Below, one piece after another: positions 47,890-58,968 of a stretch of DNA of 63,099 bases. Origin of the DNA: a cyanobacterium PCC 7702 (GTDB lineage: Bacteria; Cyanobacteriota; Cyanobacteriia; Cyanobacteriales; Nostocaceae); the NCBI GenBank assembly GCA_000332255.1, contig KB235926.1:1494334-1557432 (forward strand), in the 5' to 3' direction. The notes beneath the pieces were generated by a model. That model was not told where the DNA came from, did no database searches, and saw nothing but the letters and a program-made list of their open reading frames with translations. Made by a program: the position numbers and the translations under genes. Position 1 is the stretch's first letter; every line of letters begins with the position of its first letter.

Positions 47890-48684
47890 TTAAGCAATTA
47901 TTTGGGTTATTCGTTGATTTAAACGGGGCCTGCCAAATCTTTCCCAGGCGTTACCGCCACGCAGAAACAGCTCCATCCAGCGTAAAGGTTCTCCTCCCGA
48001 AGCGCATGGCCAGCCAGAACTACCAGGAGCAAAAGCCAAGGTTCCTTGGGGAACTTTAAAGCTACCATCGGAGTATACCGCATCGCTGACAACATCTCCG
48101 ATTCTGATGACAATTTTGGTTTCAGGTTGTAGTTTAATAGTGTGTGCTGGAATCGTGGTTTTGATGTTGCCGTAACCATCAATCCAGGCGATGCGATCCA
48201 GGGGAGCATCGGGAATTTGCTCCGGATGAAGGCTGTCTCCCAAAAGGCTGAAATCTTGTTTGGCGATCGCCGCCACTACCGTCGGGAAAACATCTCGCGA
48301 GCGAAATTGGGAACCTCCACGAGAAACATTGACGCTGTGCAATAGCTGAGCGTGGGATTTGATGAACGAGAGATTATAACCTGCATTGACACCTACCACT
48401 TTCACACCGTTGCCCAGCAAAGCGTAGGTCAATCCTTCCCCCTCGTTATCGCGACGAGCTTCCGGGTCGTCTTGGCGGGGTGCGCAGTTATGATATATCA
48501 GGCGATCGCTAGGTCCCGGATTCAAAGCGAGTTGAGCAATCCAGAAACCCGTGGCTAAGGTACTGAAGGGAGGAACCGAGAGCACGTGTATTTGCGCTTG
48601 GGGAATAGCTATTAACAAACGTTGCACGACTTCGATAAATGCTGGATCTCCCGTACCGTAGTCGGCGATCGCGGTGATAAACAT
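47890..48684 (-). CDS. SAM hydroxide adenosyltransferase (DUF62)-like protein
   Basis: A 264-residue protein that resembles the SAM-hydrolysing DUF62 family, related to chlorinase/fluorinase enzymes, through the N-terminal ITAIADYGTGDPAFIEVVQR, the asparagine-containing VKVVGVNAGYNLSFI and the C-terminal WIDGYGNIKTTIP. Known members split S-adenosylmethionine with water to adenosine and methionine. The aspartate of the usual TDFG motif is here in ADYG, so activity should be tested. No halogenase neighbours are present. The assignment is moderate. Confidence 0.6.
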   Translation of the reverse strand: MFITAIADYGTGDPAFIEVVQRLLIAIPQAQIHVLSVPPFSTLATGFWIAQLALNPGPSDRLIYHNCAPRQDDPEARRDNEGEGLTYALLGNGVKVVGVNAGYNLSFIKSHAQLLHSVNVSRGGSQFRSRDVFPTVVAAIAKQDFSLLGDSLHPEQIPDAPLDRIAWIDGYGNIKTTIPAHTIKLQPETKIVIRIGDVVSDAVYSDGSFKVPQGTLAFAPGSSGWPCASGGEPLRWMELFLRGGNAWERFGRPRLNQRITQIIA

Positions 48685-48781
48685 TTCACAACCCTCCAGT
48701 GTTGCTGGGTGACGGCTGGTATAATTTTATTTAGGAATGCAAACTCTTCCAATTTTTATTCAACAAGTTGAACATCTTCTT

Positions 48782-49846
48782 TTAGTAGTTTTTGTGAGGC
48801 GATTCTTCCGGTACTATAGTTACTGCTAACTTGCGGTTGTTGCGTAAAATAGTCAGTTGCGATCGCACGCCTATAGATTCGGGGGTTAAAAATTTCTGTA
48901 ACTGTTCCATATTACCCACAGGCAGGCTGTTGAAGGCAATGATGACATCTCCTTGTTGCAAACCAGCTTTTTGTGCGGGACTGTTCGGTTCCACGTACAT
49001 TACATAAATTCCCGTATCTACAGCTAGTTCGTTGAATAACGCGATTCGCCAGGAAATTTGGACATTTTGTCCGCCAATACCAATATAACCGCGCCTAACT
49101 TTACCGTGTTTCATTAAAACGGGAATCACCATCTTAGCAGTATTAATCGGTATAGCAAAACAGATACCTTGAGCCGCCATGGCGATCGCAGTATTAATAC
49201 CGATTACTTGTGCATGGGAAGTTACCAAAGGTCCGCCGGAATTACCTGGATTCAAAGCTGCATCGGTTTGGATGACATTTTCAATCAGCTTACCAGAACG
49301 GGACTTGAAAGAGCGTCCCAAAGCACTAATTACTCCAGTGGTGACGGTTGTTTGGAAACCCAAGGGATGACCGATAGCGATCGCCAGTTGTCCGACTCGC
49401 AACGATTGCGAATCACCCAAAGGCGCTGCTACCAAATTCGATGCGCGTATTCTAATTACTGCTATATCTGTGTCCGGATCGTCGCCTACCATTTCAGCGT
49501 CGTAACTGCGACCATCAGAAAGAGTTACTTGAATTTTTGAGGCCTCGTGTACTACGTGGCTGTTAGTGAGGATATAACCATCCTTGCTGAAAATAAATCC
49601 GGAGCCATTACCCCGTACTTCTGGAGCTAAGGATAGATAACGGCGGTGACGCGATCCTGTTAGCCATCTTTGTACATCAATATTCACAACCGCAGGGCTA
49701 ACTTTTTCCACGACAGCGATCACAGCTTGGGAATAGGCATCCAGTAGTTTTGTGTCTGTTGTGGAGTTGTTTTGGGACTTTCCTGCATATCTTGGAGCGA
49801 AATCATCGTTTGATATCCATCCCAGGTTGATTTTCATGTCTGCCAT
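48782..49846 (-). CDS. HtrA/DegP-type trypsin-like serine protease with PDZ domain
   Basis: A 354-residue protease. The catalytic triad is visible: histidine in LTNSHVVHEASKI, aspartate in DDPDTDIAVIRI and serine in LNPGNSGGPLVTSHAQ. A PDZ domain follows from about residue 255 (GYIGIGGQNVQ, SPAQKAGLQQGDVIIAFNSL). No signal peptide or membrane helix is seen at the N-terminus, unlike most cyanobacterial Deg proteins, so it may be cytoplasmic or start differently. An ATG three codons inside the first one is an alternative. Confidence 0.9.
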   Translation of the reverse strand: MADMKINLGWISNDDFAPRYAGKSQNNSTTDTKLLDAYSQAVIAVVEKVSPAVVNIDVQRWLTGSRHRRYLSLAPEVRGNGSGFIFSKDGYILTNSHVVHEASKIQVTLSDGRSYDAEMVGDDPDTDIAVIRIRASNLVAAPLGDSQSLRVGQLAIAIGHPLGFQTTVTTGVISALGRSFKSRSGKLIENVIQTDAALNPGNSGGPLVTSHAQVIGINTAIAMAAQGICFAIPINTAKMVIPVLMKHGKVRRGYIGIGGQNVQISWRIALFNELAVDTGIYVMYVEPNSPAQKAGLQQGDVIIAFNSLPVGNMEQLQKFLTPESIGVRSQLTILRNNRKLAVTIVPEESPHKNY

Positions 49847-50068
49847 TCCTATGATTTGACGGCAAGATAAAAAATGAAAAGAAAGACAAAATCAATTCTT
49901 AGTTTTTGCACCCTGGTGTGTCTGTACCTAATTTGCTTTTCCTTTGCAGCTTGTAATTTCCATCCTGCCAAAAAGCTGCCCAGACGCCAAGTGTACCAAC
50001 AGGTATAAAAATTCCCAATCCACCACTAGCTTGCTTGCTTGCGGTCAATTTGCATTGGTACTTTTTAA

Positions 50069-50596
50069 TTATCGACCTAAAAATCGAAAAGCCGTTTTGA
50101 CAGCATCAGCCAAGTCTACATCGCCATCTCGATCTGCATCAACAAAGGTATTGAGTACGGGATTTTCCCCTGTGTGAGGAGCTTGGACATTGGTTCCCGT
50201 TCGTAGAAGATTCAGTACCAAAGGAACCAAAAGCGGTAATAATTGTTGGACCATCTCTGCATTGATTCCCGTGCGTTCGGCGATCGCTTGTGCTAGTTGC
50301 TGTTGCAGCATGGGTGAAAACAAAGTGTCTACTGCTTCGGGATTAGCATTGACGCCACCGTATTGATTAACTATGGCTTGAACTTCTTCGTTACCGCTGT
50401 CAGCTTGCTTTTGTTGTAAAGCGGAGCGCACGTAGCTTCCCAAAATTCCCAATGCTGATTGGATGGTGGAGGGACGACTTGTACCGGTATTGTTGCTCAG
50501 TTGTTCTATGGTGTTGAGAATTTCCCCGAGTTGTTCGTTATTTCCTTGCTGCTGTGGATTGTCAATGGCGTTGATAATTTGCTCGAAAAGCCCCAT
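50069..50596 (-). CDS. DUF937-like protein with a C-terminal dockerin-type calcium loop
   Basis: A 175-residue protein, glutamine- and asparagine-rich in the first third (NAIDNPQQQGNNEQLGEIL), then helical around LLPLLVPLVLNLLRTG, which resembles DUF937 proteins. The last 25 residues contain DADRDGDVDLADAV, a single EF-hand/dockerin-like calcium-binding loop. No signal peptide. The function is unknown; domain names are from memory. Confidence 0.6.
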   Translation of the reverse strand: MGLFEQIINAIDNPQQQGNNEQLGEILNTIEQLSNNTGTSRPSTIQSALGILGSYVRSALQQKQADSGNEEVQAIVNQYGGVNANPEAVDTLFSPMLQQQLAQAIAERTGINAEMVQQLLPLLVPLVLNLLRTGTNVQAPHTGENPVLNTFVDADRDGDVDLADAVKTAFRFLGR

Positions 50597-50651
50597 AAGC
50601 TTGTTTTACCCTTGTTACTGGCGCCAAATATTGGCTGTTACAGTTAGGAAA

Positions 50652-51818
50652 TTATGATTTATTTTGGGTAATTGGTAAAGCGATCGTAAATTCTGTACCC
50701 GAATTTACTTCTGAATTGTAAGTTAATTTTCCACCGTGTTTTTCCACTATAATTTGGTAACTAATTGCCAATCCCAAGCCTGTACCGATACCCCGCGGTT
50801 TAGTGGTAAAAAAAGTTTCAAATATTTTATCTTGATGTTCTTTGGCTATACCCGAACCGTTATCTGCGATTTTTATCGTTACCCAACCTTCCTCATTACG
50901 TGCGGTGTTAATAGTAATTGTAGGTGAAAATAGTGCTGAAGTTGCCGATTTTTCTTCCAGTGCATCAATAGCATTACTGAAAATATTCATGAATACTTGA
51001 TACAGTAAACCTGTGTAACCTGGAACAGCGGGAATATCTCCGTAATTACGAATTACTTTTATACTTTTTTTCAGGCGATGTTGTAAAATTAATAAAGTAC
51101 TGTCAATGCAGGCGTGCAAATTTACCAACTGAGGCTCGCTTCCATCCAAACGAGAAAAGTCTTTTAAACTGCGGACAATGTCTCGGGTGCGTTCGGCGCC
51201 AAACTCCAAGGATTTTAACAGCTTGGGCAGATCTTCTTGGATAAACTCTAACTCGATTTGTTCCTCTTTGGCTTTGACCGCGGCTGGAAGTTTGGGAATT
51301 TCAGCTTTGTATGTTTCAATTAAGTCGAATAAATCATTAATATAAGTTTTAGCACTTCCCAAATTGCCATAGATAAAATTGATAGGATTGTTAATTTCAT
51401 GGGCAAGACCTGCGATCATTCTTCCCAAGCTAGAGAGTTTTTCACTTTGAATCAATCGTGCTTCTACCTCAGCTTTTTGTTCTGCTAAAAGATGCCTTAC
51501 TTGTCGGATCAATTCATTAATAGAAACAGCTAAAGTACCCACTTCATCCGTTGCAGTCACGGGTGCTTGTAGTTCAAAATTACCTTGGTGAATAACTTCT
51601 TGGGCAAAACGGGTGAGTGCCTGTAGCGGGCGTACGATAATTTTACTTGTACAAATAGCAACAACAGCAGCGATCGCCGTGGAAAGTAAAATACTGCCAA
51701 TAATAATTTGGGCTTGCAATAATGTGGCTTGATTTTGGGCAAGATCGGCTTTTTCTTGTTCTGCACGCAATGTTTTCGCAAAATCGTTTAAATCCTCAGA
51801 AAATTGATAAAAACCCAA
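50652..51818 (-). pseudogene. Sensor histidine kinase, C-terminal part (HAMP-HisKA-HATPase)
   Basis: This is the downstream part of a split kinase. It has one membrane helix (IIIGSILLSTAIAAVVAI), a HAMP region (VRPLQALTRFAQEVIHQGN), the phosphorylated histidine in MIAGLAHEINNPINFIYGNL, and ATP-binding boxes N (NIFSNAIDALEE), G1 (IADNGSGIAKEHQ), F (IFETFFTTK) and G2 (GTGLGLAISYQ). The catalytic part is intact. It lies in the same frame as the upstream part, separated by one TAA codon and seven further sense codons. A TTG at 51818 could restart translation. Confidence 0.8.
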
Positions 51819-51839
51819 AGCCGCAGGACTTTGGTTAAA

Positions 51840-52370
51840 TTATGCTATTAATTGTCGCCATAGTTGCAATTTTTGCTGGGAGTGGGTATTAGAAATTTGC
51901 TGCAACAGAATCTTAAATTGCTGGAAATACGCTGCTAATATCTGCTCGTACTTGGTCAAGAAAGCTTGCAAGTCGTGTTCGGCGTTGGTCTGACTAAATT
52001 CTTGCAGTTGGGAAAGCATTTCCTCAGCTTCAGTAACCGCAGCTTTTAATTGGGAAATTTTCTGTTGGAAAGATTGAGATTGGTCGGAAGAAAGTATCAT
52101 CTGCTGTTGGCGACACTGAAGCTCCAGCAAAATTCCTTGCATGCTGCTTAGCAATCCCGCTTCATCATCAGCAATGGTCATTTGTTCTCGAGCTTGTTGA
52201 AAATAATTATTGCCTACAACCAACCCGATGGCTATTCCCAAAACTCCAATGCCCAAAACCAAGCCGTATCCACATATAATTTTTTTTTGAATGCTCAGTC
52301 GGGAGAATACTTGTTGAATTAAGTTATTGTAATACTGTGGCAATTGTTTAAAATTTAGTGAGAAACTCAT
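51840..52370 (-). pseudogene. Sensor histidine kinase, N-terminal sensory part
   Basis: A 176-residue segment starting at ATG 52370 (MSFSLNFKQLPQYY). It contains a membrane helix (IICGYGLVLGIGVLGIAIGL) followed by a helical periplasmic domain rich in glutamine. It ends at TAA (51840-51842); the seven codons after that stop continue as FNQSPAAL into the kinase part in the same frame. Together they form the usual membrane helix-sensor-helix-HAMP-kinase order. A single CAA-to-TAA change would explain the split. Confidence 0.75.
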
Positions 52371-52554
52371 AACAGGCTGGTGCAGTTTTTCATCTGGCAG
52401 GAGGTTTAGCAAGAACAATCCCACCAGCAAAAAGAAACCGTGTCAAAACCGTCTTCAGTCTATCAAAACCGAACTTTTCCTACCCTGGTGAAAAACACCG
52501 AAAGCATTAATATTAAAAGCATGTAGGTAAGTAATTACACGAATTTTTTCACCC

Positions 52555-54111
52555 ATGTCCCTGTTGCGCACTATTATCTTTGTTGTGGGAGCGATCGCTA
52601 TTCTGGGACTGAGTCTGTGGCTGATTGATTCTCTAGTTCGGCTTTACGGACAATTATCCTGGAGTTCTCCGCTGCTAGCAAATTTATTGCTGTTTTTACT
52701 AGTTGTCCTTATCACACTGCTAATAGCTACTTTTATCTATTACTTCTTGCTCGTTCACAAAGGCGAACAGCGTTCCCGACGTCGAAACAAAAAAAGCAAA
52801 CAACTGCAAATTCCCGCAGCTAAATCAGAAGCAGCTTCTACAACTTTACAAGCTGTACGGCAACAGGTAGCGCAAATTCAAGATGAAGTAACCCGCCAAG
52901 CATTGCTGAATAAATCGCAGGAAATGGAAGCAAATTTGCAACGCGGCGAAATTCAAGTTGTAGTTTTTGGTACGGGTAGTGCTGGGAAAACTTCCCTGGT
53001 AAATGCAATTATGGGGCGCATGATTGGTAAGGTAGACGCACCAATGGGAACAACTCAAGTAGGAGAAACCTATTGTCTGCGGTTGAAAGGTCTGGAACGC
53101 AAAATTTTAATTACCGACACACCAGGAATTTTAGAAGCAGGAGTAGCAGGAACCAGCAGGGAAGAATTAGCACGAGAACTAGCCACCCAAGCAAATTTGC
53201 TGCTGTTTGTCGTAGATAACGACCTGCGGCGCTCAGAATACGAACCGTTGCGAGCACTAGCAAACATCGGTAAGCGTTCTCTGTTAATTTTGAATAAAAG
53301 CGATTTGTATACGCCAGAAGATAAGGAGGCAATTTTAGCTCGGTTGCGACAACGAGTAGAGGGATTTATCGCTCCCGCTGATGTAGTGGCGATCGCTGCT
53401 CATCCCCAACCCGTCCAACTAGAAAATGGAGAAATTTTTCAACCCGAGCCAGATATACTGCCATTAGTACGCAGAATGGCGGCAATTTTGCGAGCAGAAG
53501 GTGAAGATTTGGTTGCAGACAATATTCTGCTACAATCCCTGCGCTTGGGAGAACAAGCGCGGAAACTCATTGATGTTCAACGTCGCCGTCAAGCTGAGAA
53601 AATAGTAGAACGATTTCAATGGATCGGTGCGGGAGTAGTATCTGTCACTCCATTACCAGTGGTAGATTTATTGGCAACAGCTGCTGTCAACGCTCAAATG
53701 GTAGTAGAAATTGGCAGAGTCTACGGTTGTGATATAAATATAGAACGAGGACGAGAACTAGCCCTTTCTCTGGCTAAAACCATAGCTGGTTTGGGAATTG
53801 TCAAAGGCGCTATCGAGTTACTGTCCGCCGCTTTACAATTGAACGTGGGTACTTTTATTGTTGGCCGAGCCGTTCAAGGCGTAACAGCCGCTTATCTAAC
53901 ACGCATTGCTGGTAAAAGTTTTATAGAATATTTTCGCAACAATCAAGATTGGGGCGACGGCGGAATTACAGAAGTCGTTCAGCGTCAATTTCAGCTTAAC
54001 CGTCGCGACGAATTTATCAAAGCATTTGTCCGAGAAGCGATCGCCCGCGTAGTCAAACCGCTAAACGAGCAAGTTGAAGTCAGCGAACAAGACGAACAAT
54101 TCAATAATTAA
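52555..54111 (+). CDS. Membrane-associated GTPase with DUF697-like domain
   Basis: A 518-residue protein. Two N-terminal membrane helices (residues 8-30 and 42-68) are followed by a charged linker, then an Era-like GTPase domain: G1 VVFGTGSAGKTSLVNAI, G3 ITDTPGILE, G4 LLILNKSDL. The C-terminal part (FQWIGAGVVSVTPLPVVDLL) fits DUF697, a domain with membrane-associated helices. Relatives are widespread in cyanobacteria but their role is unknown. Start ATG at 52555. It is divergent from the split kinase. Confidence 0.85.
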   Translation: MSLLRTIIFVVGAIAILGLSLWLIDSLVRLYGQLSWSSPLLANLLLFLLVVLITLLIATFIYYFLLVHKGEQRSRRRNKKSKQLQIPAAKSEAASTTLQAVRQQVAQIQDEVTRQALLNKSQEMEANLQRGEIQVVVFGTGSAGKTSLVNAIMGRMIGKVDAPMGTTQVGETYCLRLKGLERKILITDTPGILEAGVAGTSREELARELATQANLLLFVVDNDLRRSEYEPLRALANIGKRSLLILNKSDLYTPEDKEAILARLRQRVEGFIAPADVVAIAAHPQPVQLENGEIFQPEPDILPLVRRMAAILRAEGEDLVADNILLQSLRLGEQARKLIDVQRRRQAEKIVERFQWIGAGVVSVTPLPVVDLLATAAVNAQMVVEIGRVYGCDINIERGRELALSLAKTIAGLGIVKGAIELLSAALQLNVGTFIVGRAVQGVTAAYLTRIAGKSFIEYFRNNQDWGDGGITEVVQRQFQLNRRDEFIKAFVREAIARVVKPLNEQVEVSEQDEQFNN

Positions 54112-54240
54112 TCTCCTCACAAACAATTTTCCCCACGGAAATTCTGTGGAAACCGAGATCGGTTTTGTGAATTGGTAACTAGAGTTAATACAATTAAAGA
54201 AAACCTTAGAAAATGATTTCGAGCTAAAGTTTAATTGCCC

Positions 54241-55605
54241 ATGACAACTGCCAGACGCTACTATCACATCACTACCTTTGGTTGCCAAATGAACAAAGCT
54301 GACTCCGAGCGCATGGCTGGCATTTTAGAAAATATGGGCTTTGAGTGGTCAGAAGATCCGAATCAAGCGGATATAATTCTTTACAATACCTGCACGATTA
54401 GAGATAATGCCGAGCAAAAAGTATATTCTTATCTCGGTAGACAAGCCAAACGCAAACACGAAAAACCAGATTTAACCCTGATTGTTGCCGGCTGCGTTGC
54501 TCAACAGGAAGGAGAGGCCTTGTTGCGACGAGTACCAGAATTAGATTTAGTGATGGGACCACAACACGCCAACCGGTTGCAAGATTTATTACAACAAGTT
54601 TTTGAAGGCAACCAAGTTGTAGCAACCGAGCCAATCCATATTATGGAAGATATCACCAAACCGCGCCGGGATTCTACCGTTACAGCTTGGGTGAATGTTA
54701 TTTATGGCTGTAATGAACGTTGCACCTACTGTGTGGTTCCAAATGTACGGGGTGTAGAACAATCTCGAACACCAAAAGCAATTCGTGCTGAAATCGAAGA
54801 ACTAGGACGGCAAGGTTACAAAGAAATTACCCTGTTAGGTCAAAATATAGACGCCTACGGGCGAGATTTACCAGGAGTAACAGCAGAAGGTCGTCACCAG
54901 CATACTTTCACAGATTTACTTTACTTTGTTCACGATGTACCCGGAATCGAACGCCTTAGATTTGCAACCAGCCATCCTCGTTATTTTACCGAGCGCCTGA
55001 TTCGAGCTTGTGCAGAATTACCCAAGGTATGCGAACACTTCCACATTCCTTTCCAATCCGGGGATAATGAAGTGTTAAAGCGAATGGCGCGGGGTTATAC
55101 CCAAGAAAAATATCGCCGCATAATTGATACCATCCGCAAGTACATCCCAGATGCAGCTATTAGCGCTGATGCAATTGTCGGTTTTCCTGGAGAAACAGAA
55201 CAACAATTTCAAAATACCCTCAAGCTGGTGGAAGATATTGGTTTCGATCAGCTAAACACTGCTGCATATTCCCCCCGTCCGGGAACACCAGCAGCACAGT
55301 GGAGCGACCAAATAGATGAAGAAGTTAAAAGCGATCGCCTGCAAAGACTAAATCACCTAGTAGCTACTAAAGCAGCTGAGCGATCGCAGCGTTACCTGGG
55401 ACGCATAGAAGAAGTCCTGGTAGAAGACCAAAATCCTAAAGATAAAACTCAGGTTATGGGACGTACTCGCACCAACCGTCTTACCTTCTTTACCGGCGAC
55501 ATCAACCAACTCAAAGGCAAGTTGGTAAAAGTTAAAATTACCGAAGCTCGCGCCTTTAGTTTAACCGGTGAACCAATCGAACTACCCGCACCAATCCTAG
55601 TTTAG
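54241..55605 (+). CDS. miaB: tRNA-2-methylthio-N6-isopentenyladenosine synthase MiaB
   Basis: A 454-residue radical SAM enzyme that adds the 2-methylthio group at A37 of tRNAs. The N-terminal cluster cysteines are in [27 protein letters not shown] and [11 protein letters not shown]; the radical SAM motif is [14 protein letters not shown] near residue 154. A C-terminal TRAM domain is visible ([27 protein letters not shown]). The ATG at 54241 is preferred; a TTG two codons earlier is an alternative. Confidence 0.96.
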   Translation: MTTARRYYHITTFGCQMNKADSERMAGILENMGFEWSEDPNQADIILYNTCTIRDNAEQKVYSYLGRQAKRKHEKPDLTLIVAGCVAQQEGEALLRRVPELDLVMGPQHANRLQDLLQQVFEGNQVVATEPIHIMEDITKPRRDSTVTAWVNVIYGCNERCTYCVVPNVRGVEQSRTPKAIRAEIEELGRQGYKEITLLGQNIDAYGRDLPGVTAEGRHQHTFTDLLYFVHDVPGIERLRFATSHPRYFTERLIRACAELPKVCEHFHIPFQSGDNEVLKRMARGYTQEKYRRIIDTIRKYIPDAAISADAIVGFPGETEQQFQNTLKLVEDIGFDQLNTAAYSPRPGTPAAQWSDQIDEEVKSDRLQRLNHLVATKAAERSQRYLGRIEEVLVEDQNPKDKTQVMGRTRTNRLTFFTGDINQLKGKLVKVKITEARAFSLTGEPIELPAPILV

Positions 55606-55757
55606 TCAACCCAAGAAGCTGCTGACTAATGATTTGTTCCAAGACAACGCTTGCTCGCTACAAGCAGTGCGGGTTAAATTAACCCCTGGACAACCCGGCG
55701 CATCGGATACAAAGAACCACAACCTAAACTCAGAAAAAATTCGTTACGTGAATCTTG

Positions 55758-55849
55758 AGGACTAAAGTTTTGACTACGAACCTCTCGTTAGTAGTAAGCA
55801 CTTTAGTGCTGATGAATGTAGAGACTAAAGTCCCAACTACGAACTTCTA
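55758..55849. repeat. Interspersed repeat pair with a palindrome between them
   Basis: Two near-identical segments, GAGGACTAAAGTTTTGACTA... (55758-55786) and GAGACTAAAGTCCCAACTA... (55822-55849), both end in ACGAAC(C/T)TCT. Between them lies AGCACTTTAGTGCT (55798-55811), a near-perfect palindrome. Segments of this type are common between genes in filamentous cyanobacteria. They fill much of the 429-nt gap between miaB and the glycosyltransferase gene; the rest holds nothing I recognise. Confidence 0.6.
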
Positions 55850-56034
55850 GAGAATGTTAACCTCAAAAGCGCCAACTTTAACTTAATTTAGTTCTTCTAC
55901 TTAAATCTAAAGATGTCATGAAATTATTAAGATTTTTCTTAATTAAAATATAATCATCATGATAATATTGTTGCCAACTTGCAATTTAATTTTGTAATAA
56001 AAACTCAAAAATTCCAGATTAAAAAATCTCAATT

Positions 56035-56961
56035 ATGGCAACACTATCTGTAGTGATGACTGTCTATAACGGTGAAAAAACAATTTTAGAAACCGTTTCA
56101 TCTGTTTGCAAACAAAGCTATAGAGATTGGGAGTTAATTATTATTAACAATGGTTCCACTGATAAAACTTTACAAGCACTCCAAAGTCTTGAAGATGAAC
56201 GCATCAAAATTTTTTCTTATCCGCATGTTGACTTACCCACATCTTTAAATCGTTGTATTTCTCATGCTACAGGAGAGTTCCTTGCTTTTGTAGATGCCGA
56301 TGACTTATGGACATCCGATAAATTAGAGTTACAACTACAAGCTTTGCAGCAAAATCCCCAAGCAGGAGTTGCTTATAGCTGGACTAGTTTTATCGATGAG
56401 AAGGGAAAATTGTTAGCTAAGGGTGATCCCATATTTTTTCAGGGTCATGTCTTAACGAATTTATTAACAAGTAACTTTATTGCTAGCGGTTCCAATCCAT
56501 TAATTCGCTTGCAAGCAATTAAATCTGTGGGATTTTTCGATCCTAAGTGTGGAAGTTGTACTGACTGGGACTATTGGTTACGCATAGCAGCTAATTGGGA
56601 ATTCGTCGTAGTTCCCAAATACCAAGTTTTTTATCGTCAATCTTCACGTTCTACATCTTCAAAGATCGAGGAGATGGAAAAAGGGTGTCTTTTTGTTGTT
56701 GAAAAAACGTTTAAAACACTTCCACCCAAATGGCAATATCTCAAGAATCGAAGCCTAGCCACGGTTTATCAATATTGTACACGAAAATACTTGCAGAACT
56801 ATAACAACTGCATTGATAACTTAATTAAAGCTCGTCAAAAGTTGTGGACGGCTATTCGTTTACATCCACCTATTTTGTTGCAGACAAACACTCAACGTTT
56901 AATCGCGGGACTGATTAAAAGATGGATCAAAACAGAGCTAAATTTGGTTGTAATTAAGTAG
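56035..56961 (+). CDS. Family 2 glycosyltransferase
   Basis: A 308-residue GT-A fold enzyme. The N-terminal nucleotide-sugar region is SVVMTVYNGEKTILETVSSV and WELIIINNGSTDKT; the metal-binding DxD-type motif is in FLAFVDADDLWTSDK near residue 85. The gene is more AT-rich than its neighbours and stands alone without other polysaccharide genes, so it may have been acquired. The sugar and acceptor cannot be told. Confidence 0.88.
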   Translation: MATLSVVMTVYNGEKTILETVSSVCKQSYRDWELIIINNGSTDKTLQALQSLEDERIKIFSYPHVDLPTSLNRCISHATGEFLAFVDADDLWTSDKLELQLQALQQNPQAGVAYSWTSFIDEKGKLLAKGDPIFFQGHVLTNLLTSNFIASGSNPLIRLQAIKSVGFFDPKCGSCTDWDYWLRIAANWEFVVVPKYQVFYRQSSRSTSSKIEEMEKGCLFVVEKTFKTLPPKWQYLKNRSLATVYQYCTRKYLQNYNNCIDNLIKARQKLWTAIRLHPPILLQTNTQRLIAGLIKRWIKTELNLVVIK

Positions 56962-57015
56962 AGGGGGTTTTTAGACAGCGCCTAAATTCACCCCCAAAAT
57001 CACAAGCAATAGATT

Positions 57016-58968
57016 TTATGAAGCACTTTTGCTTCCGGAGAGAGTAGGGTTGTTGCTTCCTACGGCTAGTTGAGGTTTTTCTGGTAATGGAGTGTACTCA
57101 GCAACAATTTGGCGGAATTGTTCTCCTTCTATTGTTTCCTGTTCCACCAACAAGTCTACAAGTCGGTCCATCAAGACTCTATTTTCACGAATAATCTGAC
57201 GAGCTTGTTGGTAGCACTCAATTACAAGTTCTCGTACTTGTCTGTCAATTTTAGTTGCCATTTCTTCAGAATATTCGTTGCGAGTTACCCAGTCCCTACC
57301 CAGGAAGACATCATTATTTTGAGTTTCCAAAGCTACTAAACCTAACTCGGACATTCCGTACATTGTTACCATTTTTCGAGCTAAGTTGGTCACTATTTTC
57401 AAATCATTACTAGCTCCACCTGTAACTTCAGCCTCTCCAAAAACTTCGGTTTCTGCTGCCTTGCCTCCCAAGAGCATGGTAATATTGTCCTTTAGCCAAG
57501 CGCGAGTGTAAAGACCGCTATCGATCATTTCTTCGTTGAGGATCTGTTGGGAAAAACCTCCAACTCCACCAGAACGGGGAATGATTGTGACTTTATTTAA
57601 AGGGTCTGCGTGTTTTAATAGTGTAGCTAACAAAGCATGCCCTACCTCGTGATAAGCAATCAATCGCTTTTTCTTACTATCCAGCAGTGGATTTAGGGTT
57701 AACCCAAATGTCAAGCGATCGATGGCATCATCAATTTCTGTTTGGGTAATAGCGTCCTTGCGTCTGCGTGCTGTGAGTATAGCTGCTTCATTGAGCAAGT
57801 TGGCTAAGTCTGCTCCTGTAAAACCTGGTGTGCGGCGAGCGACAACTTCTAAAGAAACACTAGGATCGATTCTTTTATTGCTAGCGTGGACTTTTAAAAT
57901 TTCTAAACGACCTTTCCGATCGGGTGCATCAACAATTACCTGTCGGTCAAACCGTCCTGGCCTCAAAAGTGCTGTGTCTAGAACATCCGGACGGTTGGTA
58001 GCAGCAATAATAATGATACCGGTGTTACCCTCAAAACCATCCATCTCCGTCAGCAACTGGTTGAGGGTTTGTTCTCTCTCGTCATTACCGCCACCAATAC
58101 CTGCACCCCGCTGCCTTCCCACAGCATCAATTTCGTCTATAAATACTAAACAAGGAGCGTTTTCTTTAGCTTTTTTAAATAAGTCGCGCACGCGGGAAGC
58201 GCCGACACCTACAAACATTTCCACAAATTCTGAACCGGAAATGCTAAAAAAGGGTACACCAGCTTCACCAGCGATCGCTTTTGCTAACAAAGTTTTACCT
58301 GTTCCTGGTGGTCCAACTAGCAGTACTCCCTTGGGAATGCGGGCGCCAACAGCATTAAACTTTTCCGGTTGTTTGAGAAAGGTGACAACTTCTTGCAGTT
58401 CTTCTTTTGCTTCTTCAATACCCGCTACATCGCTAAATGTTACTCCTGTTTTTGCTTCCATTTGAAAGCGAGCTCTGGATTTACCAAAGTTCATCGCTTG
58501 ACTGGAAGCATTAGTAGAGCGCCGCAGGAAAAACAACATTAAAGCAATCAGTGGTAAAATCCACATCAGGTTGATTAAAAAACCAACAGCAGCCTTGCTA
58601 TTAGCAGAGGAGACCTCTTCGAACTGAACTTGTTTGTTCGCTTTCAGGGTGGAAATCAGCTCTGGGTTTTGATCTAAAAGCCTTACTCGTAGAGGTTGTG
58701 CATCTAGCTGTTGCCCCTTGAGATAAACTTTTGCTATCTGCTCGCTTTCGTCTAACTCTACCCTTTTTACTTGCCCTTTTTCAATTTTTTGAAACAATTC
58801 ACCATAACTGAGGGAGTCACGCTCCGCTTTTTGTGCCAAAGCAGCAGGAGAACTAACTACCGCCAACCCTACTGGTAACATTATCAAACCGGCTACCAGC
58901 GCTCCCGTCAAAGCTGTTGGCTTATTCGGTTGCTGTTTCCTCGGTGTTTTTTTCCTAAAACTTTTCAT
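57016..58968 (-). CDS. ftsH: FtsH ATP-dependent zinc metalloprotease
   Basis: A 650-residue membrane protease of thylakoid or plasma membrane. Two membrane helices (about 22-45 and 132-150) flank a lumenal/periplasmic domain. The AAA module has Walker A in [19 protein letters not shown], Walker B in [14 protein letters not shown] and the second region of homology [20 protein letters not shown]. The zinc site is [12 protein letters not shown] with a downstream aspartate. Cyanobacteria carry four FtsH forms, of which FtsH2/3 repair photosystem II; this N-terminus, with a basic leader, resembles FtsH1 or 3, which I cannot separate. It has no close partner gene. Confidence 0.95.
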   Translation of the reverse strand: MKSFRKKTPRKQQPNKPTALTGALVAGLIMLPVGLAVVSSPAALAQKAERDSLSYGELFQKIEKGQVKRVELDESEQIAKVYLKGQQLDAQPLRVRLLDQNPELISTLKANKQVQFEEVSSANSKAAVGFLINLMWILPLIALMLFFLRRSTNASSQAMNFGKSRARFQMEAKTGVTFSDVAGIEEAKEELQEVVTFLKQPEKFNAVGARIPKGVLLVGPPGTGKTLLAKAIAGEAGVPFFSISGSEFVEMFVGVGASRVRDLFKKAKENAPCLVFIDEIDAVGRQRGAGIGGGNDEREQTLNQLLTEMDGFEGNTGIIIIAATNRPDVLDTALLRPGRFDRQVIVDAPDRKGRLEILKVHASNKRIDPSVSLEVVARRTPGFTGADLANLLNEAAILTARRRKDAITQTEIDDAIDRLTFGLTLNPLLDSKKKRLIAYHEVGHALLATLLKHADPLNKVTIIPRSGGVGGFSQQILNEEMIDSGLYTRAWLKDNITMLLGGKAAETEVFGEAEVTGGASNDLKIVTNLARKMVTMYGMSELGLVALETQNNDVFLGRDWVTRNEYSEEMATKIDRQVRELVIECYQQARQIIRENRVLMDRLVDLLVEQETIEGEQFRQIVAEYTPLPEKPQLAVGSNNPTLSGSKSAS

